DNA of 64,000 nucleotides from Ampelocalamus luodianensis (GCA_036346255.1 JAYEVH010000262.1:310001-374000), one strand, 5' to 3'; positions 23,430-34,404 are shown, counted from the first letter of the stretch. The notes: generated by a model from the letters alone, not told the origin. Numbers and translations: made by a program.

Positions 23430-25880
23430 TCAACTGAGTGTGTCCAAATACCAATGTCGTCCAGCTGAGGCATGCCAAACTGGCTACCACCTGCCATCAT
23501 ATCTGTAATGAACGAATCAAGAAATCCGCCCCAGGGCAACAGCCCCCAGGTACGATATCTGAACGTCCCTCGGTGCAGAGGAGCTGTGGCCATGACTGTA
23601 CAATGTACCAGCGACCCCGAAAGAGCTCTAGCCTTGGTACGGTATTTCGTACTGGTCAAGGTTCTGCTGAGCATAGACCAAGGGTGGACGCCCTGGGTCG
23701 TATGCTCCAAATTCAGGCACTGTGTACTCCTCCCTGGCAGTAGCTAGGATGGCTACCTCCTCATCGGTTGATTCATATCCACCCCCACGCTCAACTAAAG
23801 GTTGCAAGATGGAATGACGTTAAGCAAAATCAATATTCTGGATCTAAGTTGAACATCATGTACATCCCCGATGTGCAGTGAGGATGACCGACGAGGAGCA
23901 CTTGGATGGCCGCTAGTTTGAGTAAGCTGTGTAGACGTCGATTGCAGAAGTGATGCAACCCAATGGACATACAGCTGGAAGACAGCATGATGTTAGCCCA
24001 GCCTAAGGCATAATAAATAATCAGGACTTAAATTGAACCTAACTTACCTCCCCAATCTGTAGTGCCTCTGATCGATGCGGAGCGCTAAGATGCCTATCAG
24101 TCTCACAAGGCCGTGCTAACCTAGCAGGTAAGCACGCTCAGCCCACTCGGTGCGCAACCTGATGGACGTCGTCTCTTGACCGACCGTAGCTCACGTTCTT
24201 GATAATTTGCTTCAACTCCGCTAAGATGGACTTGAGAGTGCCGAGAAGCCCCAAAACAGTGTGATCTAGGCTACAAATGGTGGAATCCGATACACATGAG
24301 ATCCTCTGGATCCGGTCGAACTGAAGGGACAGACAACAACTTTTAGTTTCAAACAGTATAGAATTACAAGAATGCAGCGAGCATAGGTTTGAGTGTTTTA
24401 CAGTGTCGTCACGCTGCGAAGTGTAGTGTCGATCGAACGAGTGACAAGGCCTCTCCTCGTGCGTGACCTGCTCCAGATGCTCTGGTGGAGGACGGGTGAG
24501 TCTGGTGCGTGATTATGATACGTACCACTCGAGGTACTCACGGTATGTCCGAACGTCATACGATCGCTACTCCAGTAGGACCTCAGTGTGCGCTATCTCC
24601 GTCCAAGCTGTAATCCACTCATGCTAGATTGCCTGCCAGTCCTCAGAATGTCGGCCCGCCCTCGATTATCTGTATTTGAGGAGGATATATATGAGAAGAG
24701 CGGTTATAGGTATAAATTGTAAACATTACTCAAATGGACTTAGACTCACAAGTGGACAGCTCACTGCAGCATCCTCCCGTCAGGAGGGGCACAACCAGGT
24801 AGAGATTGAACTATCGCATTACGCGCTGCGGCGCGTAAGGCTCCACCATATGGGAAAAATACAAGGTGGCAGGTCGTCGCCTGTAATCTGACGTCCTGCG
24901 TGTGTTACACAGACAGTCCGTGCAGCGCTACCATGTTCACGAAATGTTGGGTCTATGGAGACCATATGATGTTGTCATTGCGCAACAACTGGAACTCGTT
25001 GTGGAATACAATGTAGCACCTCATCGATTATCTCTAGCCCAGCGTAACATGGTAGCAGTCCACCAAGTACCCATAATGGGCCCGTTTATGGGTTCGTTCA
25101 ACTCAGGTGGGTGCACTGCATTCCGGATGGTGGGCTGCCTAACAGGGAAATTCTCCCAACTCCATAGCTGCATGAGCATGTAGCTGACGACAAGGCACGA
25201 TTTCAAACTGGTGTCGCGCCGTGAAGTGCCACACAACCCCATGTATGTAGCGCAAAGAACGACTGATCCGAAGCTGTAATAGGACATTGCCCCAGGCTCC
25301 ACGTCCGTCAAAGACTCGGTGATGCGGACGAAACTAGGATACACCCAATCGCCTTGTGTGGTGGGAAACAAGGCCCAACCGAAAAAAATGAAGAAGGTAA
25401 GCGATGAGGTGCGTCCTAACAATCTCGTTAGGTGCATTAGCCGGGCATTAACTGAAGTTCCTCAACCATGTTCGAGGGACACCACGGGCCATGTTTAAGA
25501 CAGCTATGCCAAACCGATGCGCCAACTGGGCCTTTCAATCCGCCGACGGATGGGCCGGAACAAGTGGCTCTCCCGTGATTAGGAGATTGGTTAAGAAGGA
25601 GACATCCTGGAGAGTGGCTGTCATCTCTCCCCATTGAAAGTGGAAAGTATGCGTCTCAGGTCTCCATCTATCGACAAGTGCCTATATGAGACTACCATCC
25701 AGGGTGAAGTAGCGTCTGACCTGAAGCATCCTCGCAAAAGGCAACAAGCCCATCTCCTGAAGGATTGGGACGTAGCGAGTGTCAAGGTCCCCGTCCCTAG
25801 TGCTCCACAACTTGCTCTAGTGATGCGCGTCGTAGAATGGTTCGAGTAGCTCCGGTAGAGGCATGGCTTGCAAAAGATGA
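23430..25880 (-). pseudogene. Plant mobile domain (PMD) gene of MULE-1 (broken)
   Basis: On the minus strand the PMD (Pfam PF10536, 'aminotransferase-like, plant mobile domain') is readable across frames: LPELLEPFYDAHH and YVPILQEMGLLPFARM (25.87-25.76 kb), DRWRPETHTFHFQWGEMTAT (25.68-25.62), VRTHLIAYLL and GDWVYPSFVRITESLTDVE (25.43-25.28), SVVLCATYMGLC and LQLWSWENFPV-type (25.25-25.15). A C-terminal tail with EYLEWY and TRLTRPPPEHL follows near 24.5 kb, and a last piece is at 23.7-23.44 kb. PMD proteins in Arabidopsis (MAIN, MAIL1) act in transcript and transposon silencing; the transposon-borne class has no known role. Frameshifts and stops are frequent; upstream (25.9-26.35 kb) is very AT-rich and may be an intron or promoter. 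Confidence 0.8.
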
Positions 25881-25889
25881 AAGACATAA

Positions 25890-26350
25890 ATTAATAGTGA
25901 ATAAATTAATAATGACTATATTATTTATTAACAAATTATTTACGACCAAATAATGGCAACTAAATAAATAAATTAACCCTGCGGTATTGAGTTTTGGGAG
26001 CTTGTGGCCATGTAGGATGCTACATAGCTTTACTTTATGCGTGATAACAACCTAAAGATTTAAGCATAACATTTTGTCCATGTAACGACGGTTAGGAATT
26101 AAGTCATCTTCTTATTGCCTTTCCTACCATTCACATGGAAAATTATGAAGTGACTAATTATTAATTAAATTCAATGTATGGCGACTAATTAATTATGAAG
26201 TTTAATTGTAGCTAATTAATTTGGACATAATTAATTACAACTAATTAATGACGACTAATTACCTAATACAAAACTAATTATGACCAAACAGTAATGACTA
26301 AATTAATTACACCTAATTAACTATGACTGATTCACTACCACTAATAAAGA
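25890..26350. other. AT-rich repeat block rich in TAATTAATTA motifs
   Basis: About 460 bp of very AT-rich DNA made of variants of (G)ACTAATTAATTA(C/T)GAC. It lies directly upstream of the PMD reading on the minus strand and inside MULE-1. No gene. Confidence 0.6.
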
Positions 26351-26699
26351 AAAGGTATATGACCAAAAAATATCCGCTCCTTATGTCAAACTTACCGTAA
26401 TAATACGATCGCTAATGTCTGCTCTAAACAATCCTTAATCGTCAAGAGTTGTGAATGAATGAGCGAGCTAAGAATGAGAGAGTTGAGAATGAATGAGTGA
26501 GCGTCTACGTCGAATGTTTTATAGCCGCAGAACATAGAAATTACACCGGCCACGAAGCGACGGGAGGAATCGGATTCCCTCCTACGCGGCCTTTTCTTCG
26601 AAGTGCATGCATGCAGAGGGACACTAATAGGAAAGGATGGGAAATATTCCTCCATGCGGGGCTGCAGCGTCGTATGCTGGAAAGAGTATTCCCGTGCCT

Positions 26700-26908
26700 C
26701 TGGCCTACGGTAATACTAGTTTTCGCCCTCCAACCCGTACGCGCCACGCGGTGTCACGAGGGGAAATCGTGCCCCAGGGGCACGACATAGTGTATTTTCG
26801 GCCCCAGAGGCGCAACAGAGAGTATTTTTGCCCCCGAGCACAGTGGAGGATGTCATTACGATAGAAATAGATTCCCTACGCCAAATGAGTTGTAAGCGCC
26901 AAAAACTC
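26700..26908 (-). repeat. Right TIR of MULE-1
   Basis: Inverted match to 22510-22760. It contains the palindrome CGTGCCCCAGGGGCACG near 26768-26786. Confidence 0.65.
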
Positions 26909-27012
26909 CACGAATCCACCCTCCTATCAGCTATCGCTTCGGCGCCTATCCTCGATATCTCGGCTCAGCTCTGTGTCTCTCTGACCGTCATGGGGTTGCT
27001 TCCCCATGGTTA

Positions 27013-27295
27013 GGGCATCTCCAATAGTTATAGATAATCTTGTCTCTAATATATGCTACATCATCTTTAGAGTCATCTCTAATAGATAGTCTCTAGCTCA
27101 CTCTACAACATTTATATTTTATAATTTTTTTGAAACAGGCCTATATGTCAACTAGAGTAGACTAATGTATCATGTCTTGTTTTATGTGTACGACAGTCTC
27201 TTCACGAAGAGACAACTTGTACTCTCATCCACATAGGATTTTATTGCTATGATATAGCTAAGAGACGATAATAAATATACTATTAGAGATGCTGA
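27013..27295. mobile_element. MITE-like element with GGCATCTCCAATAGT termini
   Basis: GGGCATCTCCAATAGT at the left pairs with ACTATTAGAGATGCT at the right. It is 283 bp, AT-rich and non-coding. This terminus is common among grass MITEs. The flanks (TTA, GAC) do not give a clear target duplication. Confidence 0.6.
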
Positions 27296-27556
27296 CTTCC
27301 GGCGTTAATGGAAGAATTCTTCGCTCTCCCAAAAAGACAAGAAACAACCTTGGTTTGGAGGTCTGATGCCTCTATCCGTCAGGACTCAGCCTGGCCAAGG
27401 GAAAAAAGGGTTCGTGGCCCACCTAGCTATTGTGTCTGGCCTAGGCAGGTCCAATCGCCGGCGCAAATGTTTTACTTTTTTTTTTGAGAGAGAACGCAAA
27501 TGTTTAATCTAACATCTCTTTCAAAACAAACATGAAAATATCACCATGGACTCATG

Positions 27557-27622
27557 TGAACACCAAGTAGCAATTCTGGCCCTCAGACGTGAACACCAAG
27601 TAGCAATTCCAGCCCTGAGAGA
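27557..27622 (+). repeat. 33-bp tandem duplication
   Basis: GTGAACACCAAGTAGCAATT followed by (C/T)(T/C)(G/A)GCCCT(C/G)A occurs twice in a row. It borders the inverted-repeat element that hosts MULE-2. Confidence 0.75.
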
Positions 27623-27651
27623 CACAGATTCCCCTCGTCTAGCCCCAAGAT

Positions 27652-27880
27652 GATTTTTTTTTAAAAATAATCTATTTTTTATTATAAATTACAAATTTAT
27701 TCTTGCGATCTTTTTTTTACAGGAATATACTACTGTCGCCTAATGGTTAGGTGACTGGTTCCAGTCACCTAATGGTTGGGTGATAGGTTCGCCCAACCAT
27801 TAGACAACTAAATATCTGTCGCCCAACCTTTCGGCGACAGATGGCTGTCGCCGAACCGCTGGGTGACAGGGGGCCTGGCT
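27652..27880 (+). repeat. Left TIR of MULE-2 with subterminal palindromes
   Basis: After an AT-rich first 80 bp come five short palindromes between 27735 and 27869 of the form GTCGCC(C/T)AA(C/T)G-TT(A/G)GG(C/T)GAC. The right TIR has the same arrangement. Confidence 0.75.
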
Positions 27881-27959
27881 GTTTTTTTATTTTCAATTCT
27901 TGTTTAATGTGTTGACAGTAATTAATGAGTTGTAAGTAGAAAGGTAAGTGATATTTGGA

Positions 27960-28330
27960 ATTTTTGGCCGATACGGCCAGTTTGCAAACCGTATTTGCAC
28001 TTCTGACCACCCGCCACGCGTATTTGCAAAAATGGCAAGCCGGGCGCGTTGCCACCCCACGGCACAGCAATAGTGCACAACACTATTGCGGTGGAGCGTT
28101 GTCACCCCGCTCCCCCGCAATAGTGCCCACACGGTTAGGGTTAGTAATTAGGTTAGGTTAGGTTAGGCTAATTAGATAATAAGTTAGAGTCTGAAATTGG
28201 AAGGAATTTTAAAATATAGCAAATGAGTTTAAAAAATTATGAATTTTTTGTGTAGCCTCCTGACACCGTGTATTTGCTTGTGTAACTTTTTCATAATTTT
28301 ATCTGTTCAGATTTGTTATCGCTACTTCGT
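27960..28330 (+). repeat. Subterminal block shared with MULE-3
   Basis: The block TTAGGTTAGGTTAGG, then TTTTAAAATATAGCAAATGA, AAAAATTATGAATTTT, GTGTAGC and CATAATTTTATCTGTTCAG also occurs at 49575-49750 (+) and, inverted, at about 61835-61960. In each case it lies just inside the TIR. This shows that MULE-2 and MULE-3 belong to one lineage. It may be leader or promoter of the gene next to the TIR. Confidence 0.65.
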
Positions 28331-28334
28331 ATGA

Positions 28335-29050
28335 CTGTCGCGTTCGTACGAATCAATAAACGTAGAAAATAAGCTACTGTAGCATAAAAAAAAGGTGTGT
28401 GCAACTAGTCTTCGCGGCAATCTCTTTTCTTGCTGAGCTCACCTCATCACATAGTAGCACCTTCGATGCATGTTCAGGGCATAACACATGACTATTATCC
28501 TATAGTATAAAAAATTGACATGTTAGAACATTACAGTAGTGATGAGAAATAGGGAATTTTGAAGCACTATTGATTTCTGGCTCTAAGTTCATAATAGTAA
28601 GAACTAAGAAGACTTCAACAGAATTTCGGTATTTGTAGCTAACCGAAGGAGGAGCCACAATGTCTACGGGTAGCACTACGGGCAAGGGAGGACACCCGCG
28701 AGGAGTCGACAGATGTGCGGAGAATGCTCGTTGTGATTATGAAGATGCCTTAAAACATGAAGGATTCGATGTCGGTCCGAAAGGTTTTTTCTGGGATTCC
28801 ACTAGAAGAGGCAGACTTACAAGCCCCATGGAACAAGAACTACATTAGAGTCTGCAGACAGAAGCACATGGCATGATGGTTCGGCTAATTGCTTTAGTCA
28901 TCCTCACTACTACTACGGTACACTGTGACACAAGCATCCGGACCATGTAAGTATACATAACTTTAGGGATAGTGAAAAACATGGGGGGTAGGACGGGCGA
29001 CTACTACGTAATAACTCGATCCATCGCGTGGATCGGTGCCATTTTCCTTA
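28335..29050 (+). other. Region next to the shared block, gene content unclear
   Basis: A short + frame at 28660-28848 (62 codons, starting MSTGSTTGKGGHPRG) has a plausible start context but no domain I know. In MULE-3 the PMD gene occupies the equivalent place; I see no PMD motif here, so it was probably lost. Confidence 0.3.
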
Positions 29051-29058
29051 CATGCTAG

Positions 29059-29830
29059 CTCGGCCTTCCTTCCCCTTGTCACGGACTGCCCACGCCGGCC
29101 GGGTATGTCGGTCGCCCATGTCCTGCGATTCCATGATGTAAGTGCACCGATAGTGAAAATCGTAAGAAGGATGTAAATTCTTCATAACTCACGCCGCCGA
29201 CACGGATTACGCTTGGCGCATCGTGATACGCTGTGTGGCGGCTGCTCACCGCATGAGCCTTTCCTTGCTCTTGTCGCGACTTTCTATGTCGGGCCGGTAT
29301 GTCGAAGTCGCCCATGTCCTGCGATTCCATGATGTAAGTGCACCGTATAGTAAAATCGTAAGAAGGATGTAAATTCTTCATAACTTACGCCGCCGACACG
29401 GATTACGCTTGGGCGATCGTGATACGCTGTGGCGGCGGGCTCACCGCATGAGCCTTTCCTTGCCCTTGTCACGGACTTTCCATGTCGGGCTGGTATGTCG
29501 AAGTCGTCCATGTCCTGCGATTCCATGATGTAAGTGCACCGTATAGTGAAAATCGTAACAAGGATGTAAATTCTTCATAACTCACGTCGTCGGTACGGAT
29601 TACGCCTGGGCGACCGGATAAGCTGTGGCGACCGGGCTCAGCCGCATGAGCCTTTCCCTTACCCTTGTCGCGGGACTATCCACGTCGGACTGGTACGTCG
29701 AAGTCGTCCATGTCCTACGATTGTATGATGTAAGTACACCGTACAGTGAAAAACATAATAAGGATATAAATTCTTCAGAACTCACATCCTCGGGAGGGTC
29801 CAGTACGTAAGGTTTCCACCGCACGGTTCT
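29059..29830 (-). repeat. Tandem array, four copies of a 196-200-bp unit
   Basis: The anchor ATGTCCTGCGATTCCATGATG-like segment (first 20 bases shared) occurs at 29118, 29314, 29510 and 29710. Each unit contains GATGTAAATTCTTCATAACT and GACACGGATTACGC. On the minus strand each carries a SYEEF-S-L-FS motif, so the array copies the 3' part of the GRF gene, including what may be an exon and intron. Confidence 0.85.
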
Positions 29831-30247
29831 CGCCCGCACCGAGTAGTTCAAGATGTACTTCGCGGATGAATGCCCTGTCGTACATCTCCGGGTCGTCGAT
29901 CCACTGGAAGAAGTGGCAGCGCATCTCGGGCTGCCATTACGTGGGGATGAAGTTAAAAATTTAAAGAACTCAACATTGGGAGAGGAAAAATCGAGGCACG
30001 CAAAAGAAATACTTATGAGGTGGTGCCCGCATGTGTAGTACGCCCGGGCGGCGGTGTTTGGGTGTGTGGACTGAATGATCTCAGCCTGTTCGCCACGCAC
30101 ACACTGCGGGATTGGAAAATGTGGTGGTACTTGTGCATCTTTCATTGTTCGATCTGGGTATTGTAGATGTTTCCTCTTCTGCGCAAGCCACTTGCGCTTC
30201 TGCAACATCTTCGCGTAGAAGTTTGCCGAAGAATCCATAGTCGGCAT
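29060..30247 (-). pseudogene. GRF-type zinc-finger gene of MULE-2, 3' part tandemly duplicated
   Basis: Starting at the ATG at 30247 (minus) the frame reads FYAKMLQKRKWLAQKRK, then PHFPIPQC...NTAARAYYTCG. After a probable intron (about 30010-29940) it continues PEMRCHFFQWIDDPEMYD near 29930-29880. Cys, the AYYTC and C-FFQWID pattern fit a GRF-type zinc finger (Cys-x-Cys ... Cys ... Cys); the second Cys of the first pair reads Arg. GRF fingers bind nucleic acid in other proteins; the role in MULEs is unknown. A TATA box lies about 35 bp upstream. The downstream part is present in about four tandem copies. Confidence 0.65.
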
Positions 30248-30280
30248 ATCTGTTGTGTAGTGTTGATTTGGTTCAACCCC

Positions 30281-30288
30281 TTTATAAG
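30281..30288 (-). promoter_or_regulatory. TATA box of the MULE-2 GRF gene
   Basis: CTTATAAA on the minus strand, 34-41 bp before the ATG at 30247. The counterpart in MULE-3 is at 54047-54055. Upstream in both, the motif GTAGAGTGTTGTCA(T/C)GTCC occurs (30359 and about 54134). Confidence 0.55.
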
Positions 30289-30439
30289 CCCCATGGTTGG
30301 CATGGTGTGGTTAATTTCATGTAGAGTCCTGTCTTTTAGTTCTGAAAAGCTGAGGATGTAGAGTGTTGTCATGTCCATCTGAAAAGCTGAGGAGACAGTG
30401 TTGTCATGCCCATGGTTCGCAAGTGGATCTGAAAAGCCC

Positions 30440-30462
30440 AACCCTAAACCTAAACCCTAAAC
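30440..30462 (+). repeat. Telomere-like CCCTAAA motif cluster
   Basis: Three to four units of CCCTAAA/CCTAAA in 23 bp. It is too short to be a telomere remnant; it resembles the telo-box found in plant promoters and lies upstream of the GRF gene. Confidence 0.7.
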
Positions 30463-30572
30463 TGTGCAAAGCTGTCTCCTTTAGTCTTATCACTGCGCAA
30501 AGCTGGCCCGTGTGGTCTTTTAAGTACACAAAGCTGCCTCGTCTGGTCTTGTCAGTGTGCAAAGCGGGCACG
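30463..30572 (+). repeat. Minisatellite upstream of the GRF gene, cut by a gypsy insertion
   Basis: Units of about 33 bp begin (G/C)(T/G/A)(G/C)CAAAGCTG and contain TC(C/G/T)T...TCTT. Copies start near 30464, 30497, 30529 and 30558, and the last is interrupted by the LTR at 30573. MULE-3 has a different minisatellite at the equivalent place (54237-54775). Confidence 0.65.
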
Positions 30573-31062
30573 TGATGAGGATATGACTCCTATGGATACA
30601 ACCATATTTACTATACTTACTATTCCAAATATAAGAGCTCGTACGCTTCACTTAAATTATCAGGTGAGCTTGTTTTTAGGAGTGTCTTTATATTATATGA
30701 ACTATATGATGCTATCTAATGATGAAATATATATATGTGCAGCACCATGTCACTTTTGGTCCAAGACAAGCAAGCAGTTCGAGCTGGACCTGTTTTAGAA
30801 TCAAGTTCGGCATCCAGAATCAGCCTGATAGCACCAACTTAAAACGGACATAACTTTCGCATACGAACTCCGTTTGAGGTCCACGAGTACTTGATTGAAA
30901 GCTTATCTCGTCCTCTTTCAAACGGATCTGGCCTCATCTTTAAATTCCTTCTGGACTGATCGCAATCATCAAAAGAAGATGTCATATCAATTGTTTGGGC
31001 TAATCTGGGCTTTGTAATCGAACTGAACTTGGCCAATCTGCCATCGGGCCACCTGGGGGTGT

Positions 31063-31088
31063 GGTTACTGTTCACGTGAACAGTAACC
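31063..31088. promoter_or_regulatory. Perfect 26-bp palindrome with a G-box centre in the LTR of element C
   Basis: Two 13-base arms starting GGTTACTG meet at CACGTG with no mismatch and no loop. It ends 54 bp before the TATA-like box. CACGTG is the G-box bound by plant bZIP and bHLH factors. Confidence 0.7.
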
Positions 31089-31142
31089 CATTAGCTTAAC
31101 CCCACCCCGCTAGTTCTATTAGTTGTGTGGCTCCTCATCCCC

Positions 31143-31150
31143 TATTTAAG
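31143..31150 (+). promoter_or_regulatory. TATA-like box of the element C LTR
   Basis: TATTTAAG, about 380 bp before the LTR end, in a CCCC-flanked context. Confidence 0.5.
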
Positions 31151-31526
31151 GAGGCCGCACCCCCTCTAGTTTTCTTGGATTTTATTTAGTTAAAAGTTAG
31201 CTTCCATGCAACTTCATGTATTGGCTTGTGTCGACTAGACCAACCATAATACCGCTTCGGAATCCCAATTTATCAAATATTTCATTCATATTCGCAATTT
31301 CAGATTGCTTATTTATCTTGTTCTTGCGTGCTTCTTGGTATATGCAGTGAATCGACTCGTGGTCGTCAACCGGTATTCGTACGTTGATAACGACTTGTCA
31401 ATCGGTTCAGCGATTGCGTGGTTTCGGCCTTGCGTGTTCGTAGTCGATCGTGAGAGTTGAGCGACGCCACCGGACTTATCGTTCTCATCGAAAGATCGCC
31501 AACAATTCGGACCTTCGGGTTCATCG

Positions 31527-31538
31527 TGGTATCGAGCT
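31527..31538 (+). other. Primer-binding site of element C
   Basis: TGGTATCGAGCT starts four bases after the LTR end and resembles the initiator tRNA-Met site TGGTATCAGAGC. Confidence 0.7.
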
Positions 31539-31539
31539 A

Positions 31540-33100
31540 CAGCTTCTTCGTGAGAAATCGCACTTTAGTCATAGATTTTTTTTTTCATACCTAGAGTCCA
31601 GAAAATTGCCACAAAAAAATTTATTGCATCTATCGTCCCTGTCCGAACCCCTTTGAGCCATTGCAAATTTTTCTTTTCAGTATTTTGCTTGTTGAATCAT
31701 TGGTTGCATCGTCGTGTCTAGTTGCTGATCTTTAGTTCTAGTTATTGTCTAGTTGTTCATTGTCTAGATTGTTTCTCGTGTTTTCTTTCGCGTTGCTTGA
31801 TCGTTCTTTTAGGGTTCTTAGTTTTTGCATCTAAAACAGTAAATTCGTGGGTTAGAACTCCTCTAATCTGCACCAAAAACATAAATTTCATGCTATTGTT
31901 AATCTAAAAAAAAACAAGAGGGTTGCTGTGATATTTTGGGAGAGTTGATGTTATTTGCGACATACGGCAAACCTTAGGGCCGACCAAATATTAGAAGGAG
32001 AAAGAGGCAACCGCAAGAACAAAAGCCGCGGTAAAAAAAAAGAAGAAAAAGAAAAAGAAAACAAAAGCGTATAAAAATTGGTGGAGACCTTCTACATATA
32101 GCCACATGCTTCCATAAAAAAAATTCAGCAAGTTTGGCCCACGGAATCAAAAGATATAGTAGTTTTCAAGATTGAACACGAGTCGGTTTCGAGTCCGAGT
32201 AGAATTCCGTTTTCGAGATACCTTCAGTAAAACGGACATAACTTTTGCATATGGTGTCCGTTTTTGACGTTCTTGTGCTCGTTTCGAAGCTAACGACGAG
32301 GCGCGTCATTTCCATCTAAGCCACTTGTCACCATCCAGGTGCCCCAAAATCGGCCATCTTCAGCCCTAAATTTGCTTCGCGAGTTTTTAGTTTCTGTTTT
32401 TGGCATTTTATTCAGTCTTCCCTTCGGAATTTGGAGTTCGCCTCAACTGCAAAGTTGTAGATTTCGTCGAAACCTTTCATAAGAGTATATATAAGCCATA
32501 TAAAAATTTGCTTTTTCATCATTGGAGACTAGTTATTGTTTACTGCTCAAACTAGAGGGCTGTTTACATCGCACGTTATTCTGATTTTTGTGCTCTACAT
32601 CGTGTGAACAATCTTGTGCCCCTATGAAGAAGTTTGAGTAGTTGGCTAGCGTCTCTCCTAGCACTTGTTGTGAGGTTTTCCTTGCTTGCATCAAGTCACA
32701 TTGATCATTGCGCAGCGTACATACACTTCTTTGCACTGGCTTTGGTTAGCTAGCTTTGATTAGGCTAGGATCAAGCAACATTGGCTAGTACTTTGAACAA
32801 TCTTTCAACTTGCATTAACTGCTTTGATTATTGCTGATCCTTGCTACCATATTGAAGCCTTCCAAGCTCCACTTCCTACTAACTCGCAGTGTCGCTCTGA
32901 ATCGTTGGGTCGATCGCCTGAGAGTATCACGAACCAACCACGGCTGTACCACTTCCTGCAAGATTGGTAAGAACTTGTAAGAACCGGTATAAGCTTGAGT
33001 GTGAGTGACTTGGTTGAGCCTCCGTAACCTAGTAGTTGATAGGGACATATACTTGTGATTTGTTTCCTTGTTTTCTACTAACTATGGCGTGTTCACTAAA
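31540..33100 (+). other. Long untranslated leader of element C
   Basis: No open frame with a domain was found. There is A-rich DNA at 32030-32060 and an AAAACGGACATAACTTTTGC segment at 32230 that also occurs in the LTR (30839). A pyrimidine run followed by CAG at 31675-31680 could be a splice acceptor. Confidence 0.4.
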
Positions 33101-33102
33101 GA

Positions 33103-34150
33103 TTGCAAGATATATCCACCTCTTCTTCGAATCGTTGGACGGGAGTGCAAGATAGTGAACGAGGAAGATGCACACTTGAGACAAGTTTTTCACCACGGAG
33201 GTATATGATCGTGATAGTATGTCTCATAAAATTAACTTCACTACCCTCGCTTGCTGGGAATTATGATCCCGATGCTTATCTCACATGGGAATTAGATGTA
33301 CAACAATTATTTGCATGTCATGAATTTCCGATCATCTAAAAGTTAGGGTCATATTACGTGAGTTTTATGATTTTGCATCTATTTGGTGGAGTGAATATTG
33401 TCGCATTAATAAGAACATACCTAGAACATGGAATGATTTGAAGAGAGCAATGAGACATAGATTTGTACCATCATATTATTCTCGTGAATTGCTTAATAAA
33501 TTGCAACGCTTAAGACAAGGTAGTAGTTCTCAGAGGATTATTATCAAGATTTGCAAACCGCTTTGTCTCGTTGTAGTTTAGAAGAAATCAAGATGCGAAG
33601 ATAACTAGATTTCTAGGAGGATTAAACCATCAAATTCGAATAAACTTGTTTATAAACCTCCCACTGTCACTGCTTGTTTCGTCTTGCTTGCCAAGTTGAA
33701 AAAGAAGTTCGTGGACGACAATCCAAGACCGCTCGTGTTCTTTCGTCTACTTCCACTACACCTTCACGTGTACATGAAACAAATAAGCGCACGGTACAAA
33801 CCTTCGCATCAAGATCATCTTCGGTTGCTTCTCCCGCCGCGCATCTACCATGATGGCCGCCCCTCATCGCTGTGGCGCTATCATCTCGTTGTCTTGCACC
33901 CTTGCCTGTTCATTGTTAATTGAGTCGAGCAAGAAGAGGAAGGAAAAGCTTTAACTACTCACCAATTTCAATATCAACATCATCCGAGGCGATCCTACAA
34001 GGTAATACCAAAGGTACCGATTTGAACACTCAACCTAAGAACAATAACCATGATTTCATGCCTAGTATCATTGAGCAAAGGGAAAATCAGATTGTAGTAG
34101 AAACCATCGCATCACATGAGGTGGATGAATCTAGTACGAGAAAGTAGAAA
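33103..34150 (+). pseudogene. gag of element C (broken)
   Basis: Around 33230-33900 the frames read LPSLAGNYDPDAYLTWELDV, FACHEF, then WWSEY-type, TW-DLKRAMRHRFVPSYYSRE, LQRLRQG and RFLGGLNHQIR. This is the capsid domain of plant gypsy gag proteins. Single-base frameshifts and stops split it into at least five pieces. A Ser/Asn-rich tail (33920-34147) follows. No zinc knuckle was seen. Confidence 0.8.
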
Positions 34151-34404
34151 TTAATTTCCTAGCTACGAATCTGATATTATTGAGAATTTGCATGAACTCG
34201 TGATAATTTGATTGATTTGCCAACAGAGTTGAGTGCACCATGTGTCGAAATATTTGAATTGCATGTCGCTTTGAATTAATCATGTGATGATTTAATCGCA
34301 TACAATGATCATGTGGAATTGGTTAGACATAAAGACGTTTTGACTAGAATTTCTCCATCGACTCTTTATGTTACATTATGTTGGATCCACTGTGAAATTT
34401 TCAC

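Larger units (their letters stand above)
22510..26908. mobile_element. MULE-1: Mutator-like element carrying a PMD gene
   Basis: The left end GGAGTTTTTGGCGCTTA pairs with the right end TAAGCGCCAAAAACTC, and inverted similarity continues inward for about 200-250 bp (for example CACGACACAGTGTATTTTTGG on one arm, CACGACATAGTGTATTTTCGG on the other, split here by the comparison). Flanks are CATGAATCC (22501-22509) and CACGAATCC (26909-26917), a 9-bp duplication with one C/T change, the length expected for Mutator. No transposase was found; the only recognisable gene is a minus-strand PMD gene. It is therefore probably non-autonomous. Confidence 0.8.
30573..31523 (+). repeat. 5' LTR of element C
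   Basis: Starts TGATGAGG and ends GGTTCA, 951 bp. It has a TATTTAAG box at 31143-31150 and a long palindrome centred on a G-box at 31063-31088. The first 275 bp match 35133-35406. Confidence 0.75.

Noticed and set aside
29059..29830. Possible CRISPR-like array
   Set aside because: Units are about 196-200 bp and similar throughout, not short repeats with unique spacers; plant transposon context and coding-like content.
30440..30462. Interstitial telomere
   Set aside because: Only three to four units, no array; a telo-box-like motif is a better reading.
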